Origin: Odontocerum albicorne
Lineage: Eukaryota; Arthropoda; Insecta; Trichoptera; Odontoceridae
NCBI GenBank assembly: GCA_949825065.1
Contig: OX463863.1
Span: 18,771,240 to 18,835,239, forward strand
Direction: 5' to 3'
DNA: 64,000 bases
The notes beneath the pieces were generated by a model that searched no databases, was not told the origin of the DNA, and saw only the letters and a program-made list of their open reading frames with translations. Positions 1-11,744 of the stretch are shown piece after piece (the stretch's first letter is position 1; every line of letters begins with the position of its first letter). A program made the translations under genes and the position numbers.

Positions 1-212
1 ATGGCACTAAATCCACATTCAGCTAAATATGAAGATGGAAATGGTACGAGTAACAATAGTTTTCTTGCACATTTGGTTGGATTTGGATATTTAATTCCGG
101 TTTCCTTACAAAGCCAAGCCATCGCATCACATCGCTCCTTTTATATTAAATACGGTCAAGTTTTAATTGACTCATCATTTTGCAGTACAAAGGAATGCCT
201 GTACTCGTGAAC

Positions 213-355
213 CATGATACAAATATTACAGATAAAGCAATCCGGATCGCAGCTAACTTCCCTCCACTGTCGCGTATTACGTCACGGCGTATACGCGACA
301 TTGGAGTGAAGTTAGCTGCGATCCGGATTGCTACATCTGTTATACTTGTATCATG
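213..355. mobile_element. Small foldback MITE
   Basis: Two arms of about 67 bp (from 213 and back from 355) are near-perfect reverse complements with a very short loop near 280. The outer ends read CATGATACAA and TTGTATCATG. Flanks CTCGTGAAC (204-212) and CTTGTGAAC (356-364) match at 8 of 9 bases and look like a target-site duplication of 8-9 bp, as expected for hAT or Mutator-type MITEs. There is no coding capacity. The superfamily is not settled. Confidence 0.75.
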
Positions 356-600
356 CTTGTGAACCACAATATAGAAATATGGTTAATCTAAACTCTCAAC
401 GAGTCAATTTTCAAACTGCCCCCCTTAAAAATCAAATTGCCCCCCTGAGCGGTGTGGGCCCCACGTTGGGGAACACGGGTCTAGACCGTAAGTATTGTCT
501 TTTGTATAATTTAATGTGATCAATAAATCTATAAGCTATAATGTGAATGTATTTTACTATAAATATATTGCTTGGCATGGTTACGACTACATTCAAAATA
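356..600. other. Unassigned AT-rich spacer
   Basis: No coding signal or repeat structure is recognised here apart from short C-rich tracts near 420-450. It lies between the foldback MITE and the left end of the first piggyBac. Confidence 0.4.
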
Positions 601-719
601 TTAAGTGTCACTTGTAGGTGACACTGGGCAGTATTATAACAAAACTATTGTTTAGCGCTTGTTTTACTGCTTTATGGTGATGGGATTCAGAGCTTGTTTA
701 CGTCTTAAAGGTTGACATT

Positions 720-1080
720 ACGAGATATTGTCGACGAATTAGAGGCCGAGGAAGACATTATACAGAAGATATTATTTTATTTCCGCCTGATGATGATATG
801 ATTACTGATGAAGAAAGTGGAGATGAAAATGAAGCTAATTTGCTCCATCTTCCTAGTCGTACGCTCCGTTCTCAAGTAGAACTACAAAGAAGGCCCACTG
901 CTTCTGAAGACATTTATACAGGCGTCCAGGAGGAAGAAGAAGAACACAATGTATCTGCGCCGAAGAAAAAAAAGAAGGAAAATGCTATGAAAAAATGGTG
1001 CAACGACATTTCTCTCCCTGTTTGTGGTAAAAGAGACTGTGATGAAGAAGTTATAAACTATCATTATAGCATAATAGCAT
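720..1080 (+). pseudogene. piggyBac transposase, N-terminal remnant
   Basis: This translates to the acidic N-terminal region typical of PGBD-like piggyBac transposases: RDIVDELEAEED, then in another frame ILFPPDDD followed by DEESGDENEANLLHLPS. The two blocks are separated by a frameshift near 770. A basic run APKKKKKEN follows, then the reading frame runs into the 36-bp minisatellite. The region normally holding the first two catalytic aspartates is absent. The PPD...DEESGDE...LPS pattern is what I recognise; the rest is inference. Confidence 0.7.
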
Positions 1081-2556
1081 TGTTACAGTTGCATCAAACT
1101 GTCATGGATTGAGTCCTATTACAGTTGCATCAAACTGTCATGGATTGAGTCCTATTACAGTTGCATCAAACTGTCATGGATTAGTTATATCACAGTTGCA
1201 TCAAACTGCTATGGATTAGTCCTATTACAGTTGCATCAAACTGCCGTGGATTGAGTCCTATTACAGTTGCATCAACCTGCCATGGATTAGTTATATTACA
1301 GTTGCATCAAACTGCTATGGATTAGTCCTATTACAGTTGCATCAAACTGCTATGGATTAGTCCTATTACAGTTGCATCAAACTGCCGTAGATTGAGTCAT
1401 ATTACAGTTGCATCAAACTGCCATGGATTGAGTCCTATTACAGTTGCATCAACCTGCCATAGATTGAGTCATATTACAGTTGCATCAAACTGCCATGGAT
1501 TGAGTCCTATTACAGTTGCATCAAACTGCCATGGATTGAGTCCTATTACAGTTGCATCAAACTGCCATGGATTGAGTCCTATTACAGTTGCATCAAACTG
1601 CCATGGATTGAGTCCTATTACAGTTGCATCAACCTGCCATAGATTGAGTCATATTACAGTTGCATCAAACTGCCATGGATTGAGTCCTATTACAGTTGCA
1701 TCAAACTGCCATGGATTGAGTCATATTACAGTTGCATCAAACTACCATGGATTGAGTCCTATTACAGTTGCATCAACCTGCCATAGATTGAGTCATATTA
1801 CAGTTGCATCAAACTGCCATGGATTGAGTCCTATTACAGTTGCATCAAACTGCCATGGATTGAGTCCTATTACAGTTGCATCAAACTGCCATGGATTGAG
1901 TCCTATTACAGTTGCATCAAACTGCCGTAGATTGAGTCCTATTACAGTTGCATCAAACTGCCATGGATTGAGTCCTATTACAGTTGCATCAAACTGCCAT
2001 GGATTGAGTCATATTACAGTTGCATCAAACTACCATGGATTGAGTCCTATTACAGTTGCATCAACCTGCCATAGATTGAGTCATATTACAGTTGCATCAA
2101 ACTGCCATGGATTGAGTCCTATTACAGTTGCATCAAACTGCCATGGATTGAGTCATATTACAGTTGCATCAAACTACCATGGATTGAGTCCTATTACAGT
2201 TGCATCAACCTGCCATAGATTGAGTCATATTACAGTTGCATCAAACTGCCATGGATTGAGTCCTATTACAGTTGCATCAAACTGCCATGGATTGAGTCCT
2301 ATTACAGTTGCATCAAACTGCCATGGATTGAGTCCTATTACAGTTGCATCAAACTGCCGTAGATTGAGTCCTATTACAGTTGCATCAAACTGCCATGGAT
2401 TGAGTCCTATTACAGTTGCATCAACCTGCCATGGATTAGTTATATTACAGTTGCATCAAACTGCTATGGATTAGTCCTATTACAGTTGCATCAAACTGCC
2501 ATGGATTGAGTCCTATTACAGTTGCATCAAACTGCCATGGATTGAGTCCTATTACA
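1080..2556. repeat. 36-bp minisatellite array
   Basis: About 40 tandem copies of a 36-bp unit (CCTATTACAGTTGCATCAAA plus CTGCCATGGATTGAGT), with a minority of 35-bp variants at both margins. Variants (TGCCATGGAT, TGCCATAGAT, ACTACCATGG, TGCCGTAGAT) recur in a fixed order, so blocks of several units were copied together. As 36 is divisible by 3, one frame stays open for 360 codons (1392-2474) with a 12-residue repeat (SPITVASNCHGL). It has no independent sign of being a gene. Confidence 0.95.
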
Positions 2557-2565
2557 AAACTAGAT

Positions 2566-2737
2566 CAGATTGGATTCGTTAATAAAAAGTGGGTGAAAAT
2601 TAAAGTAGACTGCCCAGCTATTATCAAGTATAACAAATAATATGGGTGGAGTTGATTTTGATGTGAATGTTGACTCCATGAGGGTAAGTCTTTGTGGTAA
2701 AAAGTGGTGGTTCCCTCTGTTTGCTTTTGGTTTAGAC
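2566..2737 (+). pseudogene. piggyBac transposase, C-terminal remnant (upstream of hAT)
   Basis: This reads VDCPAIIKYNK, a one-base shift, then MGGVDFDVNVDSMRVSL and KKWWFPLFAFGLD. It matches the piggyBac block YNxYMGGVDxxD that carries the third catalytic aspartate and the KKWWWPLF motif. It is cut after codon GAC at 2737 by the hAT element. The reading resumes in frame at 5320 after the duplicated target site. Confidence 0.8.
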
Positions 2738-5311
2738 CAATGATACTCAACCTTTTTTTTCTTCGGGCCACATACATATATTTGTAAAGCTACGTGGGCC
2801 GCAACACTATACTGGTATGACAAAAAATATCATGAAACCCACCACCCCCGTTTTTTTGGAAAACCATTTGAGATTTATAAAAATATAACCAAAACAGAAT
2901 AATAATAGTACATATCACTTATCAGCATACGGTTCGTTAAAAATTACAATAGTGAAAAAAATAAAACTCAAAAGTAACATGTATCCAAGTGTTTATTTTG
3001 AAATTAGTGGGATTTTTGACATTGGGATAAATTTTCAACAATTTTAGACAAATCGGGTTTATAATTGCTGCATGCTACCCTCAATACATCATCAAGGTGA
3101 GAATCAGTAAGTCGATTCCTGTATACGTTTTTTGCATATTTCATTTTGGAATATGATGACTCACAAAGATATGTCGATGCAAACAATGTGAGGAGCAGGC
3201 AGGCACAATTTTTTACAGTCTTGTATTTTTCAGGAACTAATTCCCAAAAATGGATGTACTCCTTCCCCTCTCTTTTTTCTTCAAAAATAGCTTTCAGATT
3301 AGTATCGTTCTTAAATTCGATAAATTCATCAAAAAGCACTGCATAATCATATCCCAATGCAGCTAAATGTGTTAAAGTTGCTGTTTCTAGGTGCCAGGGA
3401 TTTTCTATAAGTAACGAACAATTCTTGATACAACGTAAGTCCTGAAATCTGCTCTTAAATTCCTTAGCTAAGGCAGTTAAATAATTTAAAAATATCTTAT
3501 AGTTTTCTTCAGAAACATGTATACCATCTTGTTTAGCTTTTATAACAGTTGGAAAGTTATGCAATACTTGGTTCTCTATTTCTTCGTGGTAGATGTTCAA
3601 TTTCTCTTCAAAAGTAAACACTTTATTCGCCATCTCCGAAATGATTTTATTTTCGCCCTGTAGGCCACGATTGAGTTCATTAAGTTTTTCTGTGATATCA
3701 CACAGAAAAGCTAAAAGACACCACCATCCGCCATTATTAAGTTCGCTGTAAATTTTATTATTTTGTTGTAAAAACAAAATAATTTCATGCCTCAAAGAAT
3801 AAAACCGTTCCAGAACTTTATCTTGGCTTAGCCATCTCACCGAGGCATGTAAAATAATGTCACTATAGTTACTGTTCAATTCTTCCAAAAGACTTTTAAA
3901 CTTCCTGTGGTTCAGTTCTTGGGCTCTAATATAATTAACTATACTTATTGCAGTCTTCATCACGGCGTCTATTTCGGCAATGGAGATACGTGCTGATAAG
4001 TTCTCTCGGTGTATGATACAGTGGAAAGATAAGAGATTTGTTAAATTATATTTCTCTTTCAATAAAGCAACAAATCCTTTTTCGGATCCGATCATTGAAG
4101 GGCATCCATCCGTGCATACACAAACCAATTTTTTAATATCAATATCATTGTTTTTCAGAAATGTACCGATAGTATTGAGATAGTCCGTGCCTCTGGTTTG
4201 ATTTTTCATAGGAAGAAATTTCAAAAAATCTTCATGAACTGAATTGTGTCCTGTACAATATCTAACAAAAACGGAACATTGTGATGTTGCTGAAATATCG
4301 GTGCTAGAATCAAAAGCCAAACTAAAATATTTGCATTTTTTCAGATCTTCTATGATGCGATTAAATATGTGTTTTGCAATATCTTCAATGCGTCTAGCAA
4401 AGGTAGAATCAGAGAGCTGCATACTTTTGATCTGAGATATTATTTGATTTTTATTGCTAAATTTATCAAATAATACGTTGGAAGCACTGAGGAAACATTC
4501 TTTCACAACCTCTGCGTCGGTAAATGGTTTCATATATTTACCAAGTATGTAACAAATTTCATACGACGCTCTTGTCACTGCTGCGTCATGTGATACCGCC
4601 CCGCCATTGATATAATATTTTGTTGATGTTGTAAGGACTTCTTGAAGAATGTTAACTTTTCACGTCTTATTAAAGAGCCACGAGGAAAGGTATCACTAAA
4701 TGTTTTGTGCTTCGTGGTATAATGACGAAGAATGTTATATTTTTTCAATATAACACTCTCACGACATATCAAGCATGTGGTCGAACCATGTTTATTTGAC
4801 ACAACGAAATATTCTTCTTCCCATTTGTCTTGAAAAACTCTTTTTTCGTCGGACATTTTTCGATTGCATTTCGAAGACACACCCGCCATTATGGGTAATT
4901 AAATTATAACAAAACAATATTTTATAAGACAGCAAAAAAAGCTATCGTATCCGTGTTCCGCGTAATGTTTACTTGAAATAAAGCCGCAACACTGTGACGC
5001 GTTCAACTTTGGAGCTGTCAAAAATTTATGTGTTGCCACAAGCAAAATTATTCGCGCGCATATTTGTCTGTCAAATGTTTGTTTTTTGGGAATAAATCTA
5101 GCGTGTGCAGTAGCAACACTCTTAAACCAGATCTGATGTTGACACGACAACGACCATCCTCTTCGGGTTTCCATGTATGTACGTCAAAGTCGAAATTAAT
5201 CTCAAGATATACGAAATATAGAATGCCAGATTTTGTAAATCATGTTCCTGATAATAAATGTGTTGAGGGCCGCACTAAAAAGCTTGGCGGGCCGCAGGTT
5301 GAGTATAACCG
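2738..5311 (-). mobile_element. hAT element 1 (2574 bp, with 8-bp target duplication)
   Basis: The left terminus is CAATGATACTCAACC (2738-2752). The right terminus is the inverted GGTTGAGTATAACCG (5297-5311). Both are flanked by the identical 8-bp duplication GTTTAGAC (2730-2737 and 5312-5319), diagnostic of hAT transposition. Subterminal GGGCCGC-type motifs occur at both ends. The transposase is on the minus strand. The host site is the coding sequence of the piggyBac at 605-5624. Confidence 0.93.
3004..4889 (-). pseudogene. hAT transposase, BED-finger type, one frameshift
   Basis: The 104-codon N-terminal frame (4889 to 4575) holds a BED zinc finger (CLIC...HYTTKH) after a DKWEEEYF motif. 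The remaining 524 codons (to 3004) overlap it in another frame, so one indel near 4600 splits the protein. The catalytic landmarks of RNase-H-like hAT transposases are visible: the FDSSTD aspartate, the CTDGCPSMIG aspartate, HCIIHRENL, and the C-terminal LCESSYSKMKYAKN dimerisation region with the presumed glutamate. Length and layout match ZBED5/SCAND3/GTF2IRD2-type hAT proteins of insects. Apart from the frameshift it looks intact, suggesting fairly recent inactivity. Confidence 0.9.
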
Positions 5312-5480
5312 GTTTAGACGCTGCTTGTCGAAACGGTTGGTTTATCAAAAGACAATCAGCAAGTAACTGGACCTATTGCGATTTTCGCAGAAATATAGTC
5401 ACCACATATCTTCAAATATATGGAAAGCCTCCGTCCCGTGATACTTCTCGTGGAGTTCCAGTCGAGGTTAGGGTCTCAAA
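5312..5480 (+). pseudogene. piggyBac transposase, C-terminal remnant (downstream of hAT)
   Basis: This continues the piggyBac frame after the hAT insertion: AACRNGWFIKRQ, then YCDFRRNIVTTYLQIYGKP and a short tail. Skipping the hAT and one copy of GTTTAGAC, the frame runs without break from FAFGLD into AACRNG. Together with 2566-2737 it gives about 110 residues of the domain. The usual Cys-rich C-terminal ribbon is not evident. Confidence 0.75.
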
Positions 5481-5624
5481 GTGTTGGTATATGTTCCATA
5501 ATAATTTTTTTTTAATAAAAACAAATTAATTCTCAAAAAATTACGTTTCACTTGTTTAAGAACTAAGAAGTAAACTGGTACGAGAAGTACAAATATTGCC
5601 CAGTGTCACCTTTAGGTGACGGCC

Positions 5625-5755
5625 TTCTAAAAAAAGTGGGGTTAAATTTTTTTTTAAATTTATTTTTTGGTGTTTTTTCAAAGTGGAAATATAATACTTA
5701 GTAAAAGAAATAACAAAATTTTTCAATATCATAGCTATGGAAATTGAAGGGTTAA
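5625..5755. other. Spacer between piggyBac 1 and the 134-bp satellite
   Basis: AT-rich sequence with a poly(T) tract near 5647. No coding feature is seen. Confidence 0.4.
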
Positions 5756-7035
5756 AAGGACACTCGAATTCCTTCGAATGAATCTTATCTTTAAAAGAAC
5801 ATTCGAATGTCTCATACTGAATGTTATATTTAAAACAATTGAATTCCTTCGAATGTGTCATAAAATTCTTATTTTAAAAGGACATTCAAATGTCTCATAA
5901 TGAATTTTATCTTAAAAGGACACTCGAATTCCTTCGAGTGTCTCATAATAAATCTTATCATAAAAAGACATTCGAATTCCTTCAAGTGTCTCATAATGAT
6001 TCTTATCTTAAAGAGACCTTCGAATGTCTCATAATGAATCATATCTTAAAAGGACACTGGAATTCCTTCGAGTGTCTCATAATAAATCTTATCATAAAAA
6101 GACATTCGAATTCCTTCAAGTGTCTCATAATGATTCTTATCTTAAAGAGACCTTCGAATGTCTCATAATGAATCATATCTTAAAAGGACACTGAAATTCC
6201 TTCGAGTGTCTCATAATAAATCTTATCATAAAAAGACATTCGAATTCCTTCAAGTGTCTCATAATGATTCTTATCTTAAAGAGACCTTCGAATGTCTCAT
6301 AATGAATCATATCTTAAAAGGACACTGGAATTCCTTCGAGTGTCTCATAATAAATCTTATCATAAAAAGACATTCGAATTCCTTCAAGTGTCTCATAATG
6401 ATTCTTATCTTAAAGAGACATTCGAATGTCTCATAATGAATCATATCTTAAAAGGACACTGGAATTCCTTCGAGTGTCTCATAATAAATCTTATCATAAA
6501 AAGACATTCGAATTCCTTCAAGTGTCTCATAATGATTCTTATCTTAAAGAGACATTCGAATGTCTCATAATGAATCATATCTTAAAAGGACACTGGAATC
6601 CCTTCGAGTGTCTCATAATAAATCTTATCATAAAAAGACATTCGAATTCCTTCAAGTGTCTCATAATGATTCTTATCTTAAAGAGACATTCGAATGTCTC
6701 ATAATGAATCATATCTTAAAAGGACACTGGAATCCCTTCGAGTGTCTCATAATAAATCTTATCATAAAAAGACATTCAATTTCCTTCAAGTGTCTCATAA
6801 TGATTCTTATCTTAAAGAGACATTCGAATGTCTCATAATGAATCATATCTTAAAAGGACACTCGAATTCCTTCGAATTGTCTCATAATGAATCTTATCTT
6901 AAAAGGACGACAATTCGAATTCCTTCAAATATCTCACAATGAACCTTATATTTAAAAAACAATTGAATTCCTTCGAATGTCTCATAAAATTCTTATCTTA
7001 AAATGACATTAAAATGTCTCATAATAAATCTTATA
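5756..7035. repeat. 134-bp satellite (left part)
   Basis: Tandem repeats built on a subunit of about 45 bp (CTTAAAAGGACACTCGAATT then CCTTCGAGTGTCTCATAATGA). Three diverged subunits form a 134-bp higher-order unit: the same open frame restarts at 6158, 6292, 6426, 6560 and 6694. The edges are more degenerate. The array is split by the mariner at 7036 and continues at 11067. Confidence 0.93.
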
Positions 7036-8200
7036 TTAGGTCCTTACATATGAAATTGGCGTTTTGCCGTACTGGCAACTTTGATCTCAAATATCTTCTC
7101 TTTGGTTAGGAATTCCAAATTAAAATTTATACAGCTATTTACTCAAGTATTTGTGTTTCGAAAATTATAATTTATTTGTTTTTTCCTCAATTGTTTTTTT
7201 TCTTTGCGTCACTCAGTTTACAAAATGGAAAACTTGAAATATCGCGTTATTTACGAGTACGAGTTCCACCGTGGCACCAGTGCTGCAGAAACGGCTCGAA
7301 GGATTAATGATGTGTATGGCGACGGTGCCGCAAAAGAAAACACAGTGCGTTTTTGGTTCCAACGTTTTCGTTCTGGAAATTTCGACCTGCAGAAAAAGCC
7401 CCGTGGACGGCCGGAGACCAAAGTTGATAATGAAGAATTGAAGGCTATTGTGGAAGCGGATCCATCGCAAACCACGTCCGAGTTAGCTGCAGGCTGCGGT
7501 GTTAGTGATAAAACTGCTTTAATCCACTTGAAGCAAATTGGGAAGGTGAAAAAGCTTGAAAGGTGGGTACCTCACGAATTGAGTGAAGCAAATCAACAAA
7601 CGCGCGTTGACTGCTGCGTTGCATTACTCAACCGGCACAATAATAAAGGGATTTTGAATCGAATCATTACCTGTGATGAAAAGTGGATCCTGTATGATAA
7701 TCGGAAGCGCTCATCGCAATGGCTGAACCCTGCCGAACCAGCCAAACCATGCCCCAAGCGAAAATTGACTCCAAAAAAGTTACTTGTGAGCGTTTGGTGG
7801 ACTAGTGCTGGTGTCGTTCACTACAGCTTTCTTAAATCTGGCCAGACGATTACGGCAGATGTCTATTGTCAGCAACTGCAAACCATGATGGAAAAGCTAG
7901 CTGCTAAACAACCGAGGCTGGTTAATCGCTCTAGGCCACTGCTGCTTCATGATAACGCTAGACCACACACTGCACAACAGACGGCTACCAAATTAGAAGA
8001 GCTTCAATTGGAATGTCTAAGACATCCACCGTACTCTCCGGACCTTGCCCCAACAGATTACTATTTTTTTCGAAATTTGGATAACTTCTTGCAAGGGAAA
8101 AAATTCAACTCCGATGGGGCAGTCCAAACCGACTTCAAAGATTTTATTGATTCCCGTCCGAATGGTTTTTTTAGTAAAGGGATCGATGAACTACCTATGA

Positions 8201-10936
8201 CAGGGATGGCGAACCTATGGCACGCGTGCCACAGGTGGCACGCGAGACGATTTTGCGTGGCACGCGAATGAGGAGAAAAAATAAAAGTGTATAAGAAAAA
8301 ATAAAAAAAGTTTTAGAAATAGTATTAAAAAAATATTTAAATAGCGACGTGTATTTTCTTCGTTCATAAATAATTTCAGAAACGAAGGATATGACGACAT
8401 TCATGCATAAATAAATCGCATTGTTTAATGCTTCCCGCGCGGTGCTAGTCCCTTGAGGTGTATTTTTTTTTTGTAATGAACTTCGCTCCCGGCACGAGCC
8501 GTTCCGAAGTGTTTGATTTATCCACGACATACGTCGCACTGCGCGCTCTCGATGCGCATTAGACCATCAGCTCTCCTGTGGTTTAGGTGTATAATTGCTA
8601 CTCTTGTGGATGAATATGATTTATCGACAATTTAAATTCGACGATTTGATGTTTCAGTGACAGAATAACTCTTTACCTGATCGGAGCAGTTTTGTTATCA
8701 ATTTGTGCTATAAAAACAATCTAATTAATACAGAAACAAACTGTTTATTGGCACCCACAAAGATGGCTGTACCATATAAGAAACAAAAACTTGGTGAAAC
8801 CAGCAGTAAAAATTCTGGCAGACAATTTCAAAATTGGTGGACTGAAATGTACGGTGTAATTGAAAGAAGTGACAAAGCAATATGTGTTATATGTTCTGTG
8901 TCAGTGGTATCTAGAACATCATCTGTAAAAAGACACTATGAAACAATTCATAAGGAACATCTTGGCAAAAGCAGAGATGAACAAAAAGAATATATTTTAA
9001 GAGCAATCAAAAACAAAAATCTACAATCGAGTGCTTTAAATAAGTTTGTTAATAGTAATTCCAATTATGTTGCTGCTAGCTTTGAAATAGCCAAAATAAT
9101 TGCCAAAAATGGAAAACCATTCAGCGATGGAGACTACATCAAGAATTCATTTTTAGAATGCGCACCATTTCTTTTTGAGGATTTTGGAAATAAAGAAAAA
9201 ATATTCGAACGAATAAAAGAATTGCCTATCGCTCGAAATACAATAAAAGACAGAATCTTGAAGATGGGTAAAAATGTAACATATCAACAAAAAACAGATA
9301 TAAAATTATGTGATTGGATTTCTATTTGTCTTGATGAAAGCACTGATGTCACTCTCTCGGCTCGATTAGCTATTTTTGTTCGATATTTTGTTGGCAATAA
9401 AATAATGGAAGAATTAATAAGTTTGGTATCTTTACCAGAAACTACTAAAGGCACAGATGTTTGCAAAGCAGTTGTAGAGGCTCTTTCTAGAGCAGAAATA
9501 AATTTGTCGAAAATCGTTTCAGTAAGTACAGATGGTGCACCCAGTATGATTGGCCAAACAGCAGAATTCGTCAATTTATTTACAAAGTTTGTTGGCCATC
9601 CACTGTTAGCATTTCATTGTATAATACACCAGGAAGCGCTGTGTGCAAAGGATGGTCTTAAATCTTTTGAAGATGTGATGAAACTTGTGACTAAGATAGT
9701 CAATTATATTGCTGCGCATCCTTTATGCAAAAGAAAATTTGAATCATTATTAAATGAGGTCAATTCAATTTATAATGGATTAACGATGTATAATAACGTT
9801 CGTTGGCTTAGTCGCGGCAAAGTACTTCAGCGTTTCGTCGAGTGTTTTGATGAAATTTATATGTTTTTAAGTAACCAGAAAATAATTCAGTATGAAAAAT
9901 TATCAGATGTTGAGTGGATTTCGAGATTGATGTTCTTTACTGATTTTTGCTCCCATTTGAATGATCTAAATATAAAATTACAAGGCCGTGGCAAAATAAT
10001 TACTGTTATGTTTGATAATATAAAAGCATTTGAAGCTAAGTTACAAATATTTAAGCGTGATATAATGACCAGAAATTTTAAGTACTTTCCCAACCTAAAA
10101 AATACATGATGGATCTGGAAATCCATGAAAAGTCAGACGTAGGAAAATTAATAGAATCATTTGAAAATGCTTTAGACGCAACAATAGAACAATTTTCAAG
10201 AAGGTTTGTTCAGTTTCGACAACTTGAAAAAACTACAAAATTTATTACCCATCCAGACACATATAAGTATCAACAATTAAACTTAACAATGTTTGAATAC
10301 ATGGAATTAGATGATTTTGAAATGGAATTGGTAGATTTTCAGTCGAGTTCGATATGAACACAAAAATTTAAAGACTTAAGAATAGTTTTGGAAGAAATTG
10401 AGCGAGATCGATTCGTTGGACCAGTCCAGAGGAATGCCGAAAATGAAGTACTTACAACTTGGCAATCCATCCCGGAAACTTTTTCTTGTCTTAAAAAAAT
10501 AGCAATAGGCATATTAACAATTTTTCGTCGACGTATTCCTGTGAATCATTATTTTCTTCAATGAACTTTATTAAATCAGACATAAGAAGTAGACTTTCAG
10601 ACGAAAGTACTACTGCTTGTATTTTATTAAAAGCTACCAGCTATGAACCCGATATAAAATATTTGGCATCTAGCATCCAACAACAAAAATCTCACTAATA
10701 AGTTTTGAGGTTCACAATTTTTTTCAAGTCTATTTTTTTATTTATTTCTCTTAGTTCGCCATTAATAAGTACTTAATTATTTTCCTCGGTGTATTAATTT
10801 TTGTTTTTATTAAAAATCTGAAGTTACACAAACATTTGATGCATTTTTATTTCCATGGCATGTGGCACGCGACATATTATTTTATTGAAAAAAAAAATTT
10901 TTTGGCACTCAGTCTCAAAAAGGTTCGCCATCCCTG
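8201..10936 (+). mobile_element. hAT element 2 (2736 bp) inside mariner 1
   Basis: Inverted ends CAGGGATGGCGAACCT (8201) and AGGTTCGCCATCCCTG (ending 10936) are flanked by the 8-bp duplication ACCTATGA (8193-8200 and 10937-10944). The left side has GGCACGCG repeats and the right side repeats GGCACGCGAC. The transposase runs on the + strand. Confidence 0.95.
8763..10696 (+). pseudogene. hAT transposase of element 2
   Basis: The frame is open from the ATG at 8763 (MAVPYKKQKLGETS; it also extends upstream to 8703) to a stop at 10107, about 448 residues. It contains a BED finger (CVICSVSV...HYETIH), LDESTDVTLSARLAIFVRYF with the first catalytic Asp, VSTDGAPSMIGQ with the second, FHCIIHQEALC and NNVRWLSRGKVLQRF. 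Past 10100 a frameshift, a stop near 10355 and further shifts break the C-terminal dimerisation part. Its homology is still visible to the final SSIQQQKSH before 10698. It is related to, but clearly different from, the hAT proteins at 3004-4889 and 53610-55412. Confidence 0.9.
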
Positions 10937-11066
10937 ACCTATGAGATGGCAAAAGTGCATAGATAGCAATGGTACATACTTTGATTAAATAAATATATTA
11001 TATTAAAAAAAAATCAACTTTATGTTCCTCCCAAACAAAACGCCAATTTCATATGTAAGGACCTAA

Positions 11067-11300
11067 TATTTAAAACATAATTGAATTTCTTCGAATGTCT
11101 CATAAAATTCTTATCTTAAAATGACATTCAAATGTCTCATAATGAATTTTATCTTAAGAGAACACTCGAATTCCTTCGAATTATCTCATAATGAATTTTA
11201 TCTTAAAACAACATTCAAATTCCTTCGAATGTCTCATAATGAATCTTATCTTAAAATGACATTCGAATTCCTTCTCATGAGTCTTATCTTTACACGCCTT
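11067..11300. repeat. 134-bp satellite (right part)
   Basis: The CTTCGAATGTCTCATAATGA satellite resumes after the mariner and degenerates by about 11300. Confidence 0.85.
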
Positions 11301-11744
11301 TATCTTAATATGACTTAAAAATAGTGAAAACTTTCAAATGTTTTGTTATTCAAAATCAATATAGACGTTAAAAAATACTTTTTTTCAAAAAAAATACAAA
11401 TATATACATATTCATGAATGCATATATTATATATACATTAACATAGCCTTGTTATGACTGACTGCAAATTAGTGAATCAAATATAGGAAAAAATATTGAA
11501 TTATCCACATATGTGTAAACAAGTATTGACGTGCACAAGAAAACAGCATTATTTACATAAATAAATTAAAATTTCACTAAAAGAATGGCGTTTATCTTTT
11601 TTTTTTATTTGCAATAGCAACTATTCAAAATCCACTTTTTAGGGCTATTTAATAATAAAATGTATGATGAGGAACTCTTTAGCAAAGCCCTGAATTGATA
11701 TCTTGCCTTAATTCCTATGGTGGATTGCTAATTGATCGATTTAC
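11301..11744. other. AT-rich spacer
   Basis: No coding, repeat or element signature is seen beyond poly(T) and short AT runs. Confidence 0.4.

Larger units (their letters stand above)
605..5624 (+). mobile_element. Decayed composite piggyBac element (copy 1)
   Basis: The left end follows TTAA (601-604) and reads GTGTCACTTGTAGGTGACAC then TGGGCAGTATT. The right end around 5595-5624 is its inverted counterpart (AATATTGCCCA, then GTGTCACCTTTAGGTGAC). The right-hand TTAA is degraded to TTCTAA. Inside are an N-terminal transposase piece (720-1080), a 36-bp minisatellite (1080-2556) in place of the middle of the gene, and a C-terminal piece (2566-2737 continued at 5312-5480) interrupted by a hAT. 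The boundaries are inferred from the inverted ends. The element cannot encode an active transposase. Confidence 0.75.
7225..10988 (+). pseudogene. mariner transposase split by a hAT insertion
   Basis: The coding parts are 7225-8200 and 10945-10988. The start chosen is the ATG at 7225 (MENLKYRVIYEYEFHRG). An HTH region (SAAETARRINDVYGDG, VRFWFQRFRSGN) is followed by the catalytic triad TCDEKW, LLHDNARPHT and APTDYYFF, with 34 residues between the last two aspartates (DD34D). The frame is interrupted after CTACCTATGA, 14 codons before the stop. Ignoring the hAT and one duplicate, the frame is open for 339 codons to TAA at 10986-10988. As it stands the protein would lose its C-terminus and read into hAT sequence, so I call it broken, but no other lesion is visible. 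Confidence 0.93.
7036..11066 (+). mobile_element. mariner element 1 (about 1.29 kb) carrying a nested hAT
   Basis: The perfect 31-bp inverted ends begin TTAGGTCCTTACATATGAAA (7036-7066, inverted at 11036-11066), flanked by TA at 7034-7035 and 11067-11068. Without the hAT at 8201-10936 and one copy of its 8-bp duplication the element is 1287 bp, the standard mariner length. It sits inside the 134-bp satellite. Identical ends and an otherwise open transposase argue for recent arrival. Confidence 0.95.

Noticed and set aside
1392..2474. 360-codon open frame as a repeat-protein or silk gene
   Set aside because: It is a 36-bp minisatellite whose period is a multiple of three. It has no start context, no unique flanking coding sequence, and lies inside a dead piggyBac.
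5890..6942. Series of 92-codon open frames
   Set aside because: They repeat every 134 bp and overlap one another; pure by-products of the satellite.
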